In this document: piece by piece, positions 24,153 to 32,918 of the stretch | Layout: the number at the start of each line of letters is the position of its first letter | Position numbering within the stretch: position 1 is the stretch's first letter | DNA from: Deltaproteobacteria bacterium | GTDB lineage: Bacteria; Myxococcota_A; Polyangia; JAAYKL01 | DNA: 37,358 nucleotides | NCBI GenBank assembly: GCA_016936575.1 | Contig: JAFGXQ010000074.1 | Span: 1 to 37,358 of the forward strand | Reading direction: 5' to 3' | Made by a program: the position numbers and the translations under genes | Notes under the pieces: generated by a model | What the model was told of the DNA's origin: nothing | Database searches by the model: none | The model's input: only the letters and a program-made list of their open reading frames with translations

Positions 24153-26092
24153 GACTCTTGTGCATACTCCACAGTAACTTTTCGGCCGTCCACTTCTATC
24201 TTGGAGAGCATTTCGAACACGGCCTGGCAGTGAACGTTCGGAACATTGATAAACGTGGACCGGGTCAGCATTCTCACCTTGCCGATATCGGTTCGCTGCA
24301 ATCTGGTTTTCTCGACGATTTCTTTCATCAGTGATGAAATTTTCAATCCGTCTTTCCGGCCGGCATCCATGTAGATGTCAGTGCTGGCATTTGCATCGGT
24401 AAAGTCGGGAACTATGCTGGTTCGGGAGTTGATCAACTGTTCCTCTGATTTTTCAAGACTCGCGATGTCGCCGCCGCGAATGGCGGATTTCGGCTCGTCT
24501 TTTTTCTTTTTCACGTCATTCCGATCATTCTGTTTCGGTGAAATTGAAGGCGTCTTCGGAGCGAGTTGCTCTTTTGATTTTTCGTTTGATCGCGATTTCT
24601 GTTCCGGCACCGCTGTTTTTGCAGCAACCGCTTCTTGAGCAGCTTCCGGTTTGGCCGGCCGTGATTCACGTATATTTTGGGAAGCCGGCTGCGGCTTTTT
24701 TACCTGGTTCGCCGGTACAGTCGGTTGTTTTTTATGGGGCGCCGGTGTCTTTATTTCGCCGTCGTCAAACAGCTGCTGCAGCAAATTTCCCATCAGGAAC
24801 TGCGCATCTGTGGCGTGAAGCAATCTGGTCGCCAAACGATAGTACTGCTCCTTTACCTCGGTTCCGGCAACGGATGACCGGAAATAATCGAGCATGGCCA
24901 GTTCATCCTGGAGACCTTTGTTGGCCACCTCAGGAAGTTTTTTCTCCACCGGAAAAATTTTGTATGTCAGTCGGAGCATGTACAGATTGCCGATGTCATG
25001 CGGTGTGATCAGCGAAATCGCAGCGCCGTGCTTCCCCTGACGTCCGGTTCGACCCGTGCGATGAATGTAGCGTTCCAGAGAGTCGGGAAAACTGAAGTTG
25101 ATCACATGGCTCAAGTGAGAGATATCGATTCCGCGGGCCGCCACATCGGTGGCCACAAGAAATTGTATTTTGTTTTCGCGGATGGCTCCGAGTACTTTTT
25201 CGCGCTCTGCTTGCGACAGATCGGAGCTGATGGCTTTGGAGTGATATCCGTTGTCGCAAAGCGAGTTGCAAACAAACTGGGTTTCTTCTTTTGTGTTACA
25301 GAAAATGATGGCCGAGCCGGGACGCTCTTCATCAATCACCCGTACCAGATCAGTGACACGCCCCATGCCGGATACCAGATAAACGAAGTGGCTGATCTCG
25401 GTGGCGCCTACTGCATCTCCGGAAACGCTGATAACGACAAACTCATTCATGTATTTTCCGGCCAATCGCCGGATGTCATCGGGAATCGTTGCTGAAAACA
25501 GCAGGGTCTGCCGAGCGACGGGAAGCGCTTCCATGATCTCCTGAAGCTCCTTTTCAAACCCCATCGAAAGCATTTCGTCGGCTTCGTCGAGTACCACGGT
25601 TTTCAGCCCCGCGAAACTGATGGTTTTTCGTTTGATGTGATCCAGAATACGTCCAGGGGTGCCGACTACGATTTGCGCACCGGCCTCATATTCCCGCACC
25701 TGGTTAGAGAACGAGGTGCCGCCATACACCGGAATACATTTCGCGCCCAATTCGTCACCGATGGCGGAGATTTCTTTCGATACCTGCAGCGCAAGCTCGC
25801 GGGTTGGTACCAGAATCAGCGCCTGAACCACTTTGCTGTCCATGTTCAACCGCTGCACCACCGGAAGGCCGAACGCTGCGGTTTTTCCGGTTCCGGTCTG
25901 CGCCATGATTACGGCATCCACACCGCTCATTGCACATTCAAAACATTGAGACTGTACGGGGGTGGGCTCTGCAAACCCCATTTTCTGAATAGAAGTCAGT
26001 ATTTCGGGCTTCAATTGAAAATCAGTGAAAGTACGCAATGCGTCCTGGGGAGAATTCGTCGGTTCCGAGAGATTGGCGGTGTCGTTACTCAT
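24149..26092 (-). CDS. deaD: DEAD-box RNA helicase (DeaD/CsdA type)
   Basis: 647 aa ATP-dependent RNA helicase. Motifs in order: Q motif FAEPTPVQSQC, Walker A AQTGTGKTAAF, PTRELALQ, TPGRILDH, VLDEADEML, SATIP, and the HRTGRTGRQGKHG motif VI. After the helicase core (to about residue 370) comes a conserved CsdA dimerisation-like part, a low-complexity Lys/Pro/Gln segment (about 440-560), and a C-terminal DbpA-like RNA-binding domain (KISSLMKEIVEKTRLQRTDIGKVRMLTRSTFINV). DeaD proteins help cold adaptation and ribosome assembly. GAGGAAAT precedes the ATG; a promoter and a 5'-end hairpin lie upstream. First gene of a probable unit of five. Confidence 0.95.
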   Translation of the reverse strand: MSNDTANLSEPTNSPQDALRTFTDFQLKPEILTSIQKMGFAEPTPVQSQCFECAMSGVDAVIMAQTGTGKTAAFGLPVVQRLNMDSKVVQALILVPTRELALQVSKEISAIGDELGAKCIPVYGGTSFSNQVREYEAGAQIVVGTPGRILDHIKRKTISFAGLKTVVLDEADEMLSMGFEKELQEIMEALPVARQTLLFSATIPDDIRRLAGKYMNEFVVISVSGDAVGATEISHFVYLVSGMGRVTDLVRVIDEERPGSAIIFCNTKEETQFVCNSLCDNGYHSKAISSDLSQAEREKVLGAIRENKIQFLVATDVAARGIDISHLSHVINFSFPDSLERYIHRTGRTGRQGKHGAAISLITPHDIGNLYMLRLTYKIFPVEKKLPEVANKGLQDELAMLDYFRSSVAGTEVKEQYYRLATRLLHATDAQFLMGNLLQQLFDDGEIKTPAPHKKQPTVPANQVKKPQPASQNIRESRPAKPEAAQEAVAAKTAVPEQKSRSNEKSKEQLAPKTPSISPKQNDRNDVKKKKDEPKSAIRGGDIASLEKSEEQLINSRTSIVPDFTDANASTDIYMDAGRKDGLKISSLMKEIVEKTRLQRTDIGKVRMLTRSTFINVPNVHCQAVFEMLSKIEVDGRKVTVEYAQES

Positions 26093-26138
26093 TTATTATT
26101 TCCTCGTTAGTTTCGGACAATGTGATCAAAAAAAAGTT

Positions 26139-26151
26139 CCATCTATGATGG
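26139..26151 (-). promoter_or_regulatory. Hairpin at the 5' end of the deaD leader
   Basis: CCATC (26151-26147) and GATGG (26143-26139) form a 5-bp stem with a 3-nt loop, followed after 3 nt by eight Ts (26135-26128) on the minus strand. With the predicted start near 26152 the hairpin would be the very first part of the deaD mRNA, too close to the start to act as a terminator and better placed as a 5' stabiliser or temperature-sensitive element. Weak stem, low confidence. Confidence 0.3.
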
Positions 26152-26158
26152 TCGTCCG

Positions 26159-26188
26159 TACATACCCTTATGACACGTACAACGTCAA
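26159..26188 (-). promoter_or_regulatory. Sigma-70-type promoter of deaD
   Basis: TTGACG (26188-26183), 18 nt, then TATGTA (26164-26159) on the minus strand. It predicts a start near 26152 and a leader of about 60 nt. The rest of the 294-nt spacer towards the response-regulator gene (26189-26386) shows a TATAAA at about 26338 that could serve that gene, without a clear -35 partner. Confidence 0.5.
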
Positions 26189-26386
26189 GACTACTTTCAT
26201 TAATTAAAGCATGCGGGGTCCTGGGTCGCGAGCGTCTTCGATTTCATTTAACATACTGATTTCATAGGCATATTGTCGAAACAGGCATTTCTGGACGAGT
26301 AACCGAAGACCAAAAATATCTTTTCTGGCTGAGCCATATAAATTTTCACTGCGATTGACCGTAACAAGGCTATGGAGACCAACCGA

Positions 26387-26773
26387 ATGGATACGAAAAT
26401 GAGCAAAATACTTGTGATTGAAGACGACAACGCGGTGCGGTTGTCGTTGCAGATGATGTTGGAGGACGGTGGGTATGCGGTGTGCGTCGCTGAAAACGGC
26501 GAAGATGGAATCGAAAAGTTCAGGCAGGAACCGGCGGATCTGGTGATTACCGATTTATTCATGCCGAAAAAAGAAGGCATCGAAACGATTTCTGAACTGA
26601 AACGAGACTACCCGAATATAAAAATTATCGCGATATCTGGTGGGGGGCAACACATTCCCGGTGGTTTCCTGGTATTCGCTAAAAAACTGGGCGCTGTTCA
26701 TACTTTTCAGAAACCCATCGACAATGAGGAACTGCTCCAGGTGGTCAGGTCCCTCCTCTCTGAGCCGAATTAG
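26387..26773 (+). CDS. Single-domain response regulator (CheY-like)
   Basis: 128 aa, a lone receiver domain without output domain. The acidic pair is in VIEDDNAVR, phospho-Asp in LVITDLFMPK, the conserved Ser/Thr in IAISGGG and the Lys in FQKPI, so it should accept phosphate. I chose the ATG at 26387 because GGAG lies 10 nt before; other in-frame ATGs at 26372 and 26399 are possible. It probably serves a phosphorelay with one of the kinases in or outside the window. It is divergent from deaD and ends 28 nt before the convergent proB. Confidence 0.9.
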   Translation: MDTKMSKILVIEDDNAVRLSLQMMLEDGGYAVCVAENGEDGIEKFRQEPADLVITDLFMPKKEGIETISELKRDYPNIKIIAISGGGQHIPGGFLVFAKKLGAVHTFQKPIDNEELLQVVRSLLSEPN

Positions 26774-26801
26774 TCAGTTTTGTCGATCTCGAATGAAATG
26801 T

Positions 26802-27929
26802 TCAATTGGATTTGTCAGGGGTGTTCGCGCCTGGAATGGGCACGATCTCTTGTGAACGGCTGATCACATCGCGCTTGGCGTCCCCGAGAATACTTTTAAT
26901 TTCTTTGGAATGAACGCCGATAATCTGTCGCATGCTGCTGCTGTCGGAACCCGCAATGGCTTTGAATTTGTTGTTGATCACAATCACGTCGCCCTTTGAA
27001 AACTCCCCTTCCACAGAGACAAGACCGGAGGGAAGCAGGCTTTTTTTCAGCCAGATTGCCGCTTCGGCGCCGGCATCAATGGTCAGTTTTCCCTTCGGTG
27101 TTGCATTCAGAATCCAGCGGGATTTATTCGGCATTTTCTGTTTGTCAGCCAAAAAGAGTGTCCCCAGCTCTTCTCCCGCCAGAATTCGCGGCACCACATC
27201 GGGTTCCATTCCATGAGCCAGCACGGTGCGGCACCCCGCTTTTCGGGCGATATTCACCGCCATGATTTTGGTTTTCATGCCACCGGTGGCAAATGACGAC
27301 CCTGCTCCGCCGGCGTTGGCGATGATTTCATCGGTGAGCTCTTCCACCACCGAAATCGGCTTCGCATCGGGATGATCAATGGGATTCTTGTCGTACAATG
27401 CGTCTACGTCGGTCAGAATAATGAGCAAATCCGCGTCAAGCTTGCTGGCGATATGCGCGCTGAGCTGATCGTTGTCGCCGATATACGGCTCGATTTCCGA
27501 AGTGGATACGCTGTCATTTTCGTTGAAAATGGGCACCACGCCCATTTCGAGCAGTTGCTCCACTGCGGTCTTCAAATTCACGTACATTTCGCGGCTGTCG
27601 AGGGCTTCCTTTGTCAGCAACACCTGGGCAATGTGAATGTTGTATTTCTGAAACTCGGTTCGATAATAGTGAACCAGAATGGGTTGACCGATAGCCGCGC
27701 ATGCCTGCTTCAACCTGGTCTTCTTCACCTTTTTATCGATACCCATTTCCCTTGCCCCGAAACCGATGGCGCCCGATGAAACAAGCAGCGGCTGGTACCC
27801 CAGCTCCTTGATTGTCGCGATCTGGCCGGCAATATTGGCAATATATTCAACATTCAGACGATTGTTTTTCGTGAGCGTGTTGGTGCCGATTTTGATGACG
27901 ACTTTTTTGCTTTTAGAAAAGTTTCTCAT
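26802..27929 (-). CDS. proB: Glutamate 5-kinase
   Basis: 375 aa with the two domains of the long bacterial form: an amino-acid kinase domain (KVVIKIGTNTLTKNN, LVSSGAIGFGAREMG, VPIFNENDSVS, FATGGMKTKI) and, from about residue 285, a C-terminal PUA domain. It phosphorylates glutamate, the first step of proline synthesis, and is usually feedback-inhibited by proline. It starts 9 nt after the proA stop, on the same strand, so both steps are made from one transcript with proA first, the reverse of the frequent proBA order. Confidence 0.97.
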   Translation of the reverse strand: MRNFSKSKKVVIKIGTNTLTKNNRLNVEYIANIAGQIATIKELGYQPLLVSSGAIGFGAREMGIDKKVKKTRLKQACAAIGQPILVHYYRTEFQKYNIHIAQVLLTKEALDSREMYVNLKTAVEQLLEMGVVPIFNENDSVSTSEIEPYIGDNDQLSAHIASKLDADLLIILTDVDALYDKNPIDHPDAKPISVVEELTDEIIANAGGAGSSFATGGMKTKIMAVNIARKAGCRTVLAHGMEPDVVPRILAGEELGTLFLADKQKMPNKSRWILNATPKGKLTIDAGAEAAIWLKKSLLPSGLVSVEGEFSKGDVIVINNKFKAIAGSDSSSMRQIIGVHSKEIKSILGDAKRDVISRSQEIVPIPGANTPDKSN

Positions 27930-27938
27930 AGTCGATGC

Positions 27939-29222
27939 CTACAACACCTCTTTGTGGGTGAACGCTTTTTTGCCTGACGCATAGTCCGCCACAATATTGC
28001 CGTTTCCAACCAGCCGATATTTATAAATCAGGAGCCCCTCCAGACCAACAGGACCGCGGGCGTGAATTTTGTTCGTGGAAATACCCACCTCCGCGCCCAG
28101 ACCATATCGGAATCCATCCGCAAAGCGGGTGGAACAGTTGGTCAGCACGGAGCTGGAGTCCACCGTCGCCAGAAACGCATCACATGCTCCGGCATCTTTA
28201 CTGATAATCGCGTCTGTGTGATGACTGCCGTATGTGTTGATATGTTCAATTGCCGCATCGGTGGAATCCACCACCCTTATCGACAAAATCAAATCGGTAT
28301 ATTCGGTTTTCCAGTCTTCCTCGGTAGCGGGAATGACAGATACGATGTTTTGCGTCGCTTCATCCCCGCGCAGCTCCACGTTGTTTTCTACCAGCTTTTC
28401 TGCCACTTTGGGCAAAAATTTGCTTGCGATGTCCCGGTGAACCAACAAGGTTTCCATGGCATTGCATACGGCTGGGTACTGACATTTCGAGTCAACACTC
28501 ACGGTAACCGCCATATCCAGGTCTGCATCCTTGTCAACATATACATGGCAAATGCCGTCCGCGTGACCCATGACCGGAATTTTGGTATTCGCCTGAATAT
28601 GTTTCACCAAATCGTTGGACCCCCTGGGAATCATCAGGTCCACGTACTGATCGAGCGACAGCAGCTCACTGATGTCTTCTCTGCTTTCAACCAGCTGCAG
28701 GCAATTGGTAAACCGGGAATCCATTTCGGCCATTGCATCGATAAAGATACTAAAAAGTGCCCGATTGCTGTATTGTGCTTCCCGGCCGCCTTTTAATATG
28801 GCGGCATTTCCCGACTTAATGCACAGGCTTGAAATTTGAACCAATGCGTCGGGTCTGGATTCAAAAATGATACCGATGACACCGATGGGGACCGATACCT
28901 TCTCGAGGATCAAGTCGTCGTCCAGTTCGCGTTTCACGGTGACATGGCCGACAGGATCAGGTAGCCCGGCGACGTCTTTCAGACTGGCGATGATGCCGTC
29001 AATTTTCTCTTCTGTCAGAACGAGTCGTTTATACATAACCTGACTAATATTTTCGGCTTTTGCTTTTTCAAGGTCTTTCTGATTTTCAGCAAGCACCCAG
29101 GCCTGTTTTTCCTTCAATAATTCGGCAACCCGAAGAATTACACCGGTTTTTTTCTGATCGCTGATTGACGCCAGTTTAAAAGATGCCTGCTTGGCGGCCA
29201 TTGCTTTATCAATTGTGTTCAT
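27939..29222 (-). CDS. proA: Gamma-glutamyl phosphate reductase
   Basis: 427 aa NADPH-dependent reductase of the second proline step. IGVIGIIFESRPDA, ILKGGREAQYSN, IPRGSNDLV and the catalytic-cysteine region QYPAVCNAMETLL match ProA; the C terminus GLGAEVGISTNKIHARGPVGLEGL is conserved. Length agrees with the family (about 415-430). It starts the proAB unit; GGGAG lies ahead of the ATG. The 237-nt spacer 29223-29459 towards the divergent ccmC gene is AT-rich and holds the promoters of both units. Confidence 0.97.
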   Translation of the reverse strand: MNTIDKAMAAKQASFKLASISDQKKTGVILRVAELLKEKQAWVLAENQKDLEKAKAENISQVMYKRLVLTEEKIDGIIASLKDVAGLPDPVGHVTVKRELDDDLILEKVSVPIGVIGIIFESRPDALVQISSLCIKSGNAAILKGGREAQYSNRALFSIFIDAMAEMDSRFTNCLQLVESREDISELLSLDQYVDLMIPRGSNDLVKHIQANTKIPVMGHADGICHVYVDKDADLDMAVTVSVDSKCQYPAVCNAMETLLVHRDIASKFLPKVAEKLVENNVELRGDEATQNIVSVIPATEEDWKTEYTDLILSIRVVDSTDAAIEHINTYGSHHTDAIISKDAGACDAFLATVDSSSVLTNCSTRFADGFRYGLGAEVGISTNKIHARGPVGLEGLLIYKYRLVGNGNIVADYASGKKAFTHKEVL

Positions 29223-29410
29223 TTTCTACTGACTCCCGTTTAATTTTTTCGACGCAATGCACATATGAACGTGATGAATCCGTAACTTTATCTGCTATGG
29301 TTCATTTTTGTCTAATGAGTTTCTATAGGTGTATTAATCATTTTTATTCATGGTACAAATTTGTGGCAAATATTCGTTGGCTTTCGTCGTTGGCAATCGG
29401 CGCTGCGCTT

Positions 29411-29439
29411 GAACAAAAAATGTCATGTAATTTTTGTTC
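29411..29439. promoter_or_regulatory. 9-bp inverted repeat ahead of ccmC
   Basis: GAACAAAAA (29411-29419) and TTTTTGTTC (29431-29439) are perfect inverted copies with an 11-nt spacer, ending 20 nt before the ccmC ATG. The centre-to-centre symmetry of about two helical turns is typical of an operator bound by a dimer. It could also form a hairpin in the mRNA leader. No regulator can be named. Confidence 0.4.
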
Positions 29440-29459
29440 TATGTGTTATTTAAGTTGGT

Positions 29460-30146
29460 ATGACGTCGAAACTTAAAATATTCGAGCCCATACTCGCCCT
29501 GGCGGTGATTGCGTTTTCATTGTGGATGGTTTTTTTTCACACCCCCGTTGAACAACAGATGGGAATCGTTCAGAAAATTTTCTATTTTCACGTACCCAGC
29601 GCCTATTCCATGTATCTGGCGTGGACCGTGTGTACGGTCGCATCGATTCTGTATATTATCAAGAATACCGAGAAGTTCGATGTGCTGGCCAAAAGCAGTG
29701 CCGAAGTAGCCTTGGTATACGCAGTCATGGTGATGACCACCGGGCCGTTGTGGGGCCGAAAATCATGGGGGGCCTTCTGGGCATGGGATCCGCGGCTGAC
29801 GTCCGCCCTGGTGCTGACGTTGATTATTGTATCCTACGTTATACTACGCCACATGAGTAAAAGTGACGTTATCAAAAAATTCTCGGCGGCGCTGTCAATC
29901 GTCGGCGCGGCGATGATCCCTCTGGTGCATATATCTGTGTACAAGTGGCGTGGGCAGCATCCGTCGGTATTTAAAAACGGCGGTCTTTCCGGAGAAATGC
30001 TTCGAACGCTGATGATCTGCATGGCGTCGTTCACCATTGTGTTCATCGTATTCCTCAGAAAGCGGTACGCACTGGAAGCGCAGCACCGAAAATTCGCCGA
30101 ACTGAAACAGCGTGCGTTTATAAAGAGCGCACTATCCGATGAATGA
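29460..30146 (+). CDS. ccmC: CcmC-type heme handling protein for cytochrome c maturation
   Basis: 228 aa with six predicted membrane helices. The tryptophan-rich periplasmic motif WGAFWAWDPRLTSALVLTL is the heme-binding WWD domain of the CcmC/CcsA superfamily, flanked by histidines HVPSAYSMY (about residue 42) and IPLVHISVYKWRGQHP. CcmC loads heme onto CcmE before it is attached to c-type cytochromes. ccmA, ccmB and ccmE are not in the window, so the set is either split or reduced. The ccmD-like gene starts 6 nt later. Confidence 0.92.
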   Translation: MTSKLKIFEPILALAVIAFSLWMVFFHTPVEQQMGIVQKIFYFHVPSAYSMYLAWTVCTVASILYIIKNTEKFDVLAKSSAEVALVYAVMVMTTGPLWGRKSWGAFWAWDPRLTSALVLTLIIVSYVILRHMSKSDVIKKFSAALSIVGAAMIPLVHISVYKWRGQHPSVFKNGGLSGEMLRTLMICMASFTIVFIVFLRKRYALEAQHRKFAELKQRAFIKSALSDE

Positions 30147-30152
30147 GTCATA

Positions 30153-30389
30153 ATGAAAGCATTCAACCTATTTTGCATTCTTTTATTCTCCGCGTCGCCG
30201 GCGGTCGCCGCCGATGAATACGTGGCGGTGGATCCATCTCAGCTTGACACCATCAACGGCCGGACGCTACTTATCGCGGCATATGCGATTGTTCTGGGGC
30301 TCTTGGCGTTGTATTGGGTGTACATGACCATTCAGGAACGAAAATTAGACAATAATATCAGTTTATTAGAGAATAACGAAAATTTATAA
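30153..30389 (+). CDS. CcmD-like small membrane protein
   Basis: 78 aa. Residues 1-20 form a signal peptide or first helix, and residues 45-63 a second hydrophobic helix (LIAAYAIVLGLLALYWVYM), followed by a charged tail with QERKLDNNISLLE. One short helix with a basic/charged C-terminal tail directly behind ccmC is the pattern of CcmD, which stabilises CcmC-CcmE. The sequence is too short to prove it; the position is the main argument. Confidence 0.75.
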   Translation: MKAFNLFCILLFSASPAVAADEYVAVDPSQLDTINGRTLLIAAYAIVLGLLALYWVYMTIQERKLDNNISLLENNENL

Positions 30390-30402
30390 AACAGGTACAT
30401 AT

Positions 30403-31986
30403 ATGGCGAAAAGAATTGAAACGTACGACACCACGTTACGAGATGGAACCCAGGCCCGGGATATTACGGTTTCTGTGGAGGACAAACTGATTCTGACCCG
30501 GAAACTCGACGAATTCGGTATCGATTTTATCGAAGGCGGTATGCCGGGGAGCAATCCCAAAGACGAACAGTATTTCGATCAGGTCAGTCAGTTGTCGCTA
30601 CAGACCGCAAAAATTGTGGCATTTGGGGCAACCGCCCGAAAGGCCGATAAGGTGCGCGTTGACGACAACATCCACAAGCTGTTGAAATCCGAAGCACCGA
30701 TCATCACCCTGTTCGGCAAAACCTGGCGATTTCACTCAAAAGAAAGTTTGGGGATTTCCGATGCTGAGAATGCCGATCTTATTTTCAATTCGGTTTCATA
30801 TCTGAAAGAAATGGGTCGAGAGGTTTTTTTTGACGCGGAACACTTTTTCGACGGCTACAAGGATGACCCCGCTTTTGCCATTCAGATGTTGAAGGCAGCG
30901 GCGGACGGCGGTGCTTCCAGACTTGTGCTCTGTGATACCAACGGCGGTTGTCTGCCTGCTGAAGTGTCTGAAATTGTTGCCGATGTCTGCAGTAAAATGT
31001 CTGTTGCGGTGGGGATTCATTCTCACAACGACGGTGAACTGGCGGTCGCCAACGCGCTGGCGGCAATTGACGCGGGCGCCGTTCACGCCCACGGAACCAT
31101 CAACGGCATCGGCGAGCGTTGCGGCAATTGCAATCTGTGCAGTCTGTTGCCCAATCTGGTATTGAAAAAGAACTTAGACATCGGTAAAGTTGCTGAAAAT
31201 ATTAAAAAATTAACCAGTCTTAGCCATTTTTTTGACGAAATGACCAATCAGATCCCCAATCATCGCATGGCGTTTGTGGGGAAATCCGCATTCACCCATA
31301 AGGGCGGCATTCATGTCAGCTCCGTTCTCAAAGATGCGCGAATGTACGAACATATTCAACCGGAACTGGTGGGAAACAAACGAGATGTGGTGATTTCAGA
31401 GTTGTCGGGCAAAAGCAATATTGAGTATCTGGCCAAGGAATCCGGCATTGATTTAGGTGAAGACGTTCAGTTCAGCCGCAACTTTGTGCAACGAATCAAA
31501 GAGCTGGAACATGCGGGATTTCAATTTGACGGTGCGGGTGCATCATTGAAACTAATGCTTCTCAAGGAGCTGAAACAGTATCGTCCGTTCTTCAAAATCA
31601 CATATGCAAAAGTTAATGATATGTTTGATGAAAATGGTGTCAAATACTCGGAATCAGTAATGAAAATACAAGTGGATGGAGAGACGGAACACACTGCCGC
31701 AGACGGAAACGGCCCAGTAAATGCCCTGGACCAAGCCATGCGAAAAGCGTTGATTCGATTTTATCCTGATCTGAAAAAAGTGCATCTCGTCGATTATAAA
31801 GTGCGGGTACTGGACGGACATGACGGAACCCAGGCAAAAGTTCGAGTGCTCATCGAATCCGGCGACAAGCAGGATACATGGTCTACTGTCGGCGTATCGC
31901 AAGATATAATCGAGGCGAGTCTCGACGCGCTGTGTGATTCCATGAACTATAAAATTTATAAAGATAATCTCAAATCACAAATCTGA
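30403..31986 (+). CDS. cimA: (R)-citramalate synthase
   Basis: 527 aa. Condenses pyruvate and acetyl-CoA into citramalate, the entry into an alternative isoleucine route; a 2-isopropylmalate-synthase relative. YDTTLRDGTQARDITVS is the N-terminal metal/substrate motif, GIHSHNDGELAVANALAAID holds the HxH metal pair, and GTINGIGERCGNCNL follows. The C-terminal regulatory LeuA dimer domain is present (from about residue 390). The TQARDI form and the length agree with the CimA/LeuA-related group of bacteria and not with LeuA itself. AGGT precedes the ATG at 30403. Confidence 0.92.
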   Translation: MAKRIETYDTTLRDGTQARDITVSVEDKLILTRKLDEFGIDFIEGGMPGSNPKDEQYFDQVSQLSLQTAKIVAFGATARKADKVRVDDNIHKLLKSEAPIITLFGKTWRFHSKESLGISDAENADLIFNSVSYLKEMGREVFFDAEHFFDGYKDDPAFAIQMLKAAADGGASRLVLCDTNGGCLPAEVSEIVADVCSKMSVAVGIHSHNDGELAVANALAAIDAGAVHAHGTINGIGERCGNCNLCSLLPNLVLKKNLDIGKVAENIKKLTSLSHFFDEMTNQIPNHRMAFVGKSAFTHKGGIHVSSVLKDARMYEHIQPELVGNKRDVVISELSGKSNIEYLAKESGIDLGEDVQFSRNFVQRIKELEHAGFQFDGAGASLKLMLLKELKQYRPFFKITYAKVNDMFDENGVKYSESVMKIQVDGETEHTAADGNGPVNALDQAMRKALIRFYPDLKKVHLVDYKVRVLDGHDGTQAKVRVLIESGDKQDTWSTVGVSQDIIEASLDALCDSMNYKIYKDNLKSQI

Positions 31987-32028
31987 CCGATTCAAGACGC
32001 CACTGAAACCCAACCGTGAGGACGCTCC

Positions 32029-32916
32029 ATGAGAACGATTGATTCAATAGAAACTACAACGCAACTTTGCGGAATTATTGGAAATCCGGTAGCACACTCC
32101 ATGTCGCCGGCGCTTCACAACCGCGCATTTGATCTGCTTAATCTCGACTACGTGTATCTGGCTTTTCGCGTGGCCCCGGGCAATGTACGCGCGGCTCTTG
32201 ACGGAATGCGCGCCCTGGAGAATTTTCGTGGGCTCAGCGTGACTATTCCCCACAAAAGAGAGGTCATCGATTGTGTTGATGTCATTTCAGAAGTGGACCG
32301 CGCCATCGGATCAATAAACACAATCATAAACGATAACGGTAATTTATACGGATTGGGAAGTGATGGCCCCGGCGCACGCCAGGCGTTGCTCGATAACGGG
32401 ATTAATTCCGAAGATCAAACCGTTACCATTCTGGGGTCAGGCGGGGCGTCGAGGGCAATTGCGTTTGATCTTGTCGCCAACGCCACTCCCGCTGTGCTGA
32501 AACTGTGCGGTATTGTGGAAGACGAACTCCACGAGCTGGCGCACGATATTGCCGCAATGACAACCATTCCGGTGGAAGCTGTCTCTATGAATGAATCCGC
32601 GCTGAAACAGGCGATATATGCTTCGCAGGTTCTCATCAATACAACCCCCGTGGGCATGCATCCGAATGCAGCGCAGTCTCCGGTTCCCGCAACGCTTCTT
32701 CACGAAGATCTGGACGTGATGGATATCGTTTACAATCCACTGGAAACCAGATTGCTGAAGGACGCCGCCGCCAAAGGGCTTAGAACGGTGTCCGGGCTGG
32801 AAATGTTTGTCAATCAAGCCGTCATTCAGTTCGAAAGCTGGACCGGAAAAACAGCACCCAAAACGGTGATGCGCGACGTGGTACTTGCAAAACTTACAAG
32901 CGGGCAGCGGAGTTGA
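32029..32916 (+). CDS. aroE: Shikimate dehydrogenase
   Basis: 295 aa NADP-dependent reductase of 3-dehydroshikimate in aromatic amino acid synthesis. GIIGNPVAHSMSPALHNRAF binds shikimate, SVTIPHK carries the catalytic Lys, ILGSGGASRAIAF is the nucleotide-binding loop, and NTTPVGMHP and VNQAVIQFESW are conserved. It ends 2 nt before the ATG of aroK and so forms a short operon with it and probably with cimA, 42 nt upstream. Confidence 0.96.
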   Translation: MRTIDSIETTTQLCGIIGNPVAHSMSPALHNRAFDLLNLDYVYLAFRVAPGNVRAALDGMRALENFRGLSVTIPHKREVIDCVDVISEVDRAIGSINTIINDNGNLYGLGSDGPGARQALLDNGINSEDQTVTILGSGGASRAIAFDLVANATPAVLKLCGIVEDELHELAHDIAAMTTIPVEAVSMNESALKQAIYASQVLINTTPVGMHPNAAQSPVPATLLHEDLDVMDIVYNPLETRLLKDAAAKGLRTVSGLEMFVNQAVIQFESWTGKTAPKTVMRDVVLAKLTSGQRS

Positions 32917-32918
32917 AA

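Noticed and set aside
28062..28796. Plus-strand frame of 244 codons opposite proA
   Set aside because: It is fully antisense to a clear proA gene and its translation is rich in His, Cys and Arg in a way typical of shadow frames.
29391..29407. TTGGCA...GCTGC looked at as a sigma-54 promoter for ccmC
   Set aside because: The GG-to-GC spacing is off by one and the -12 TTGC is not matched.
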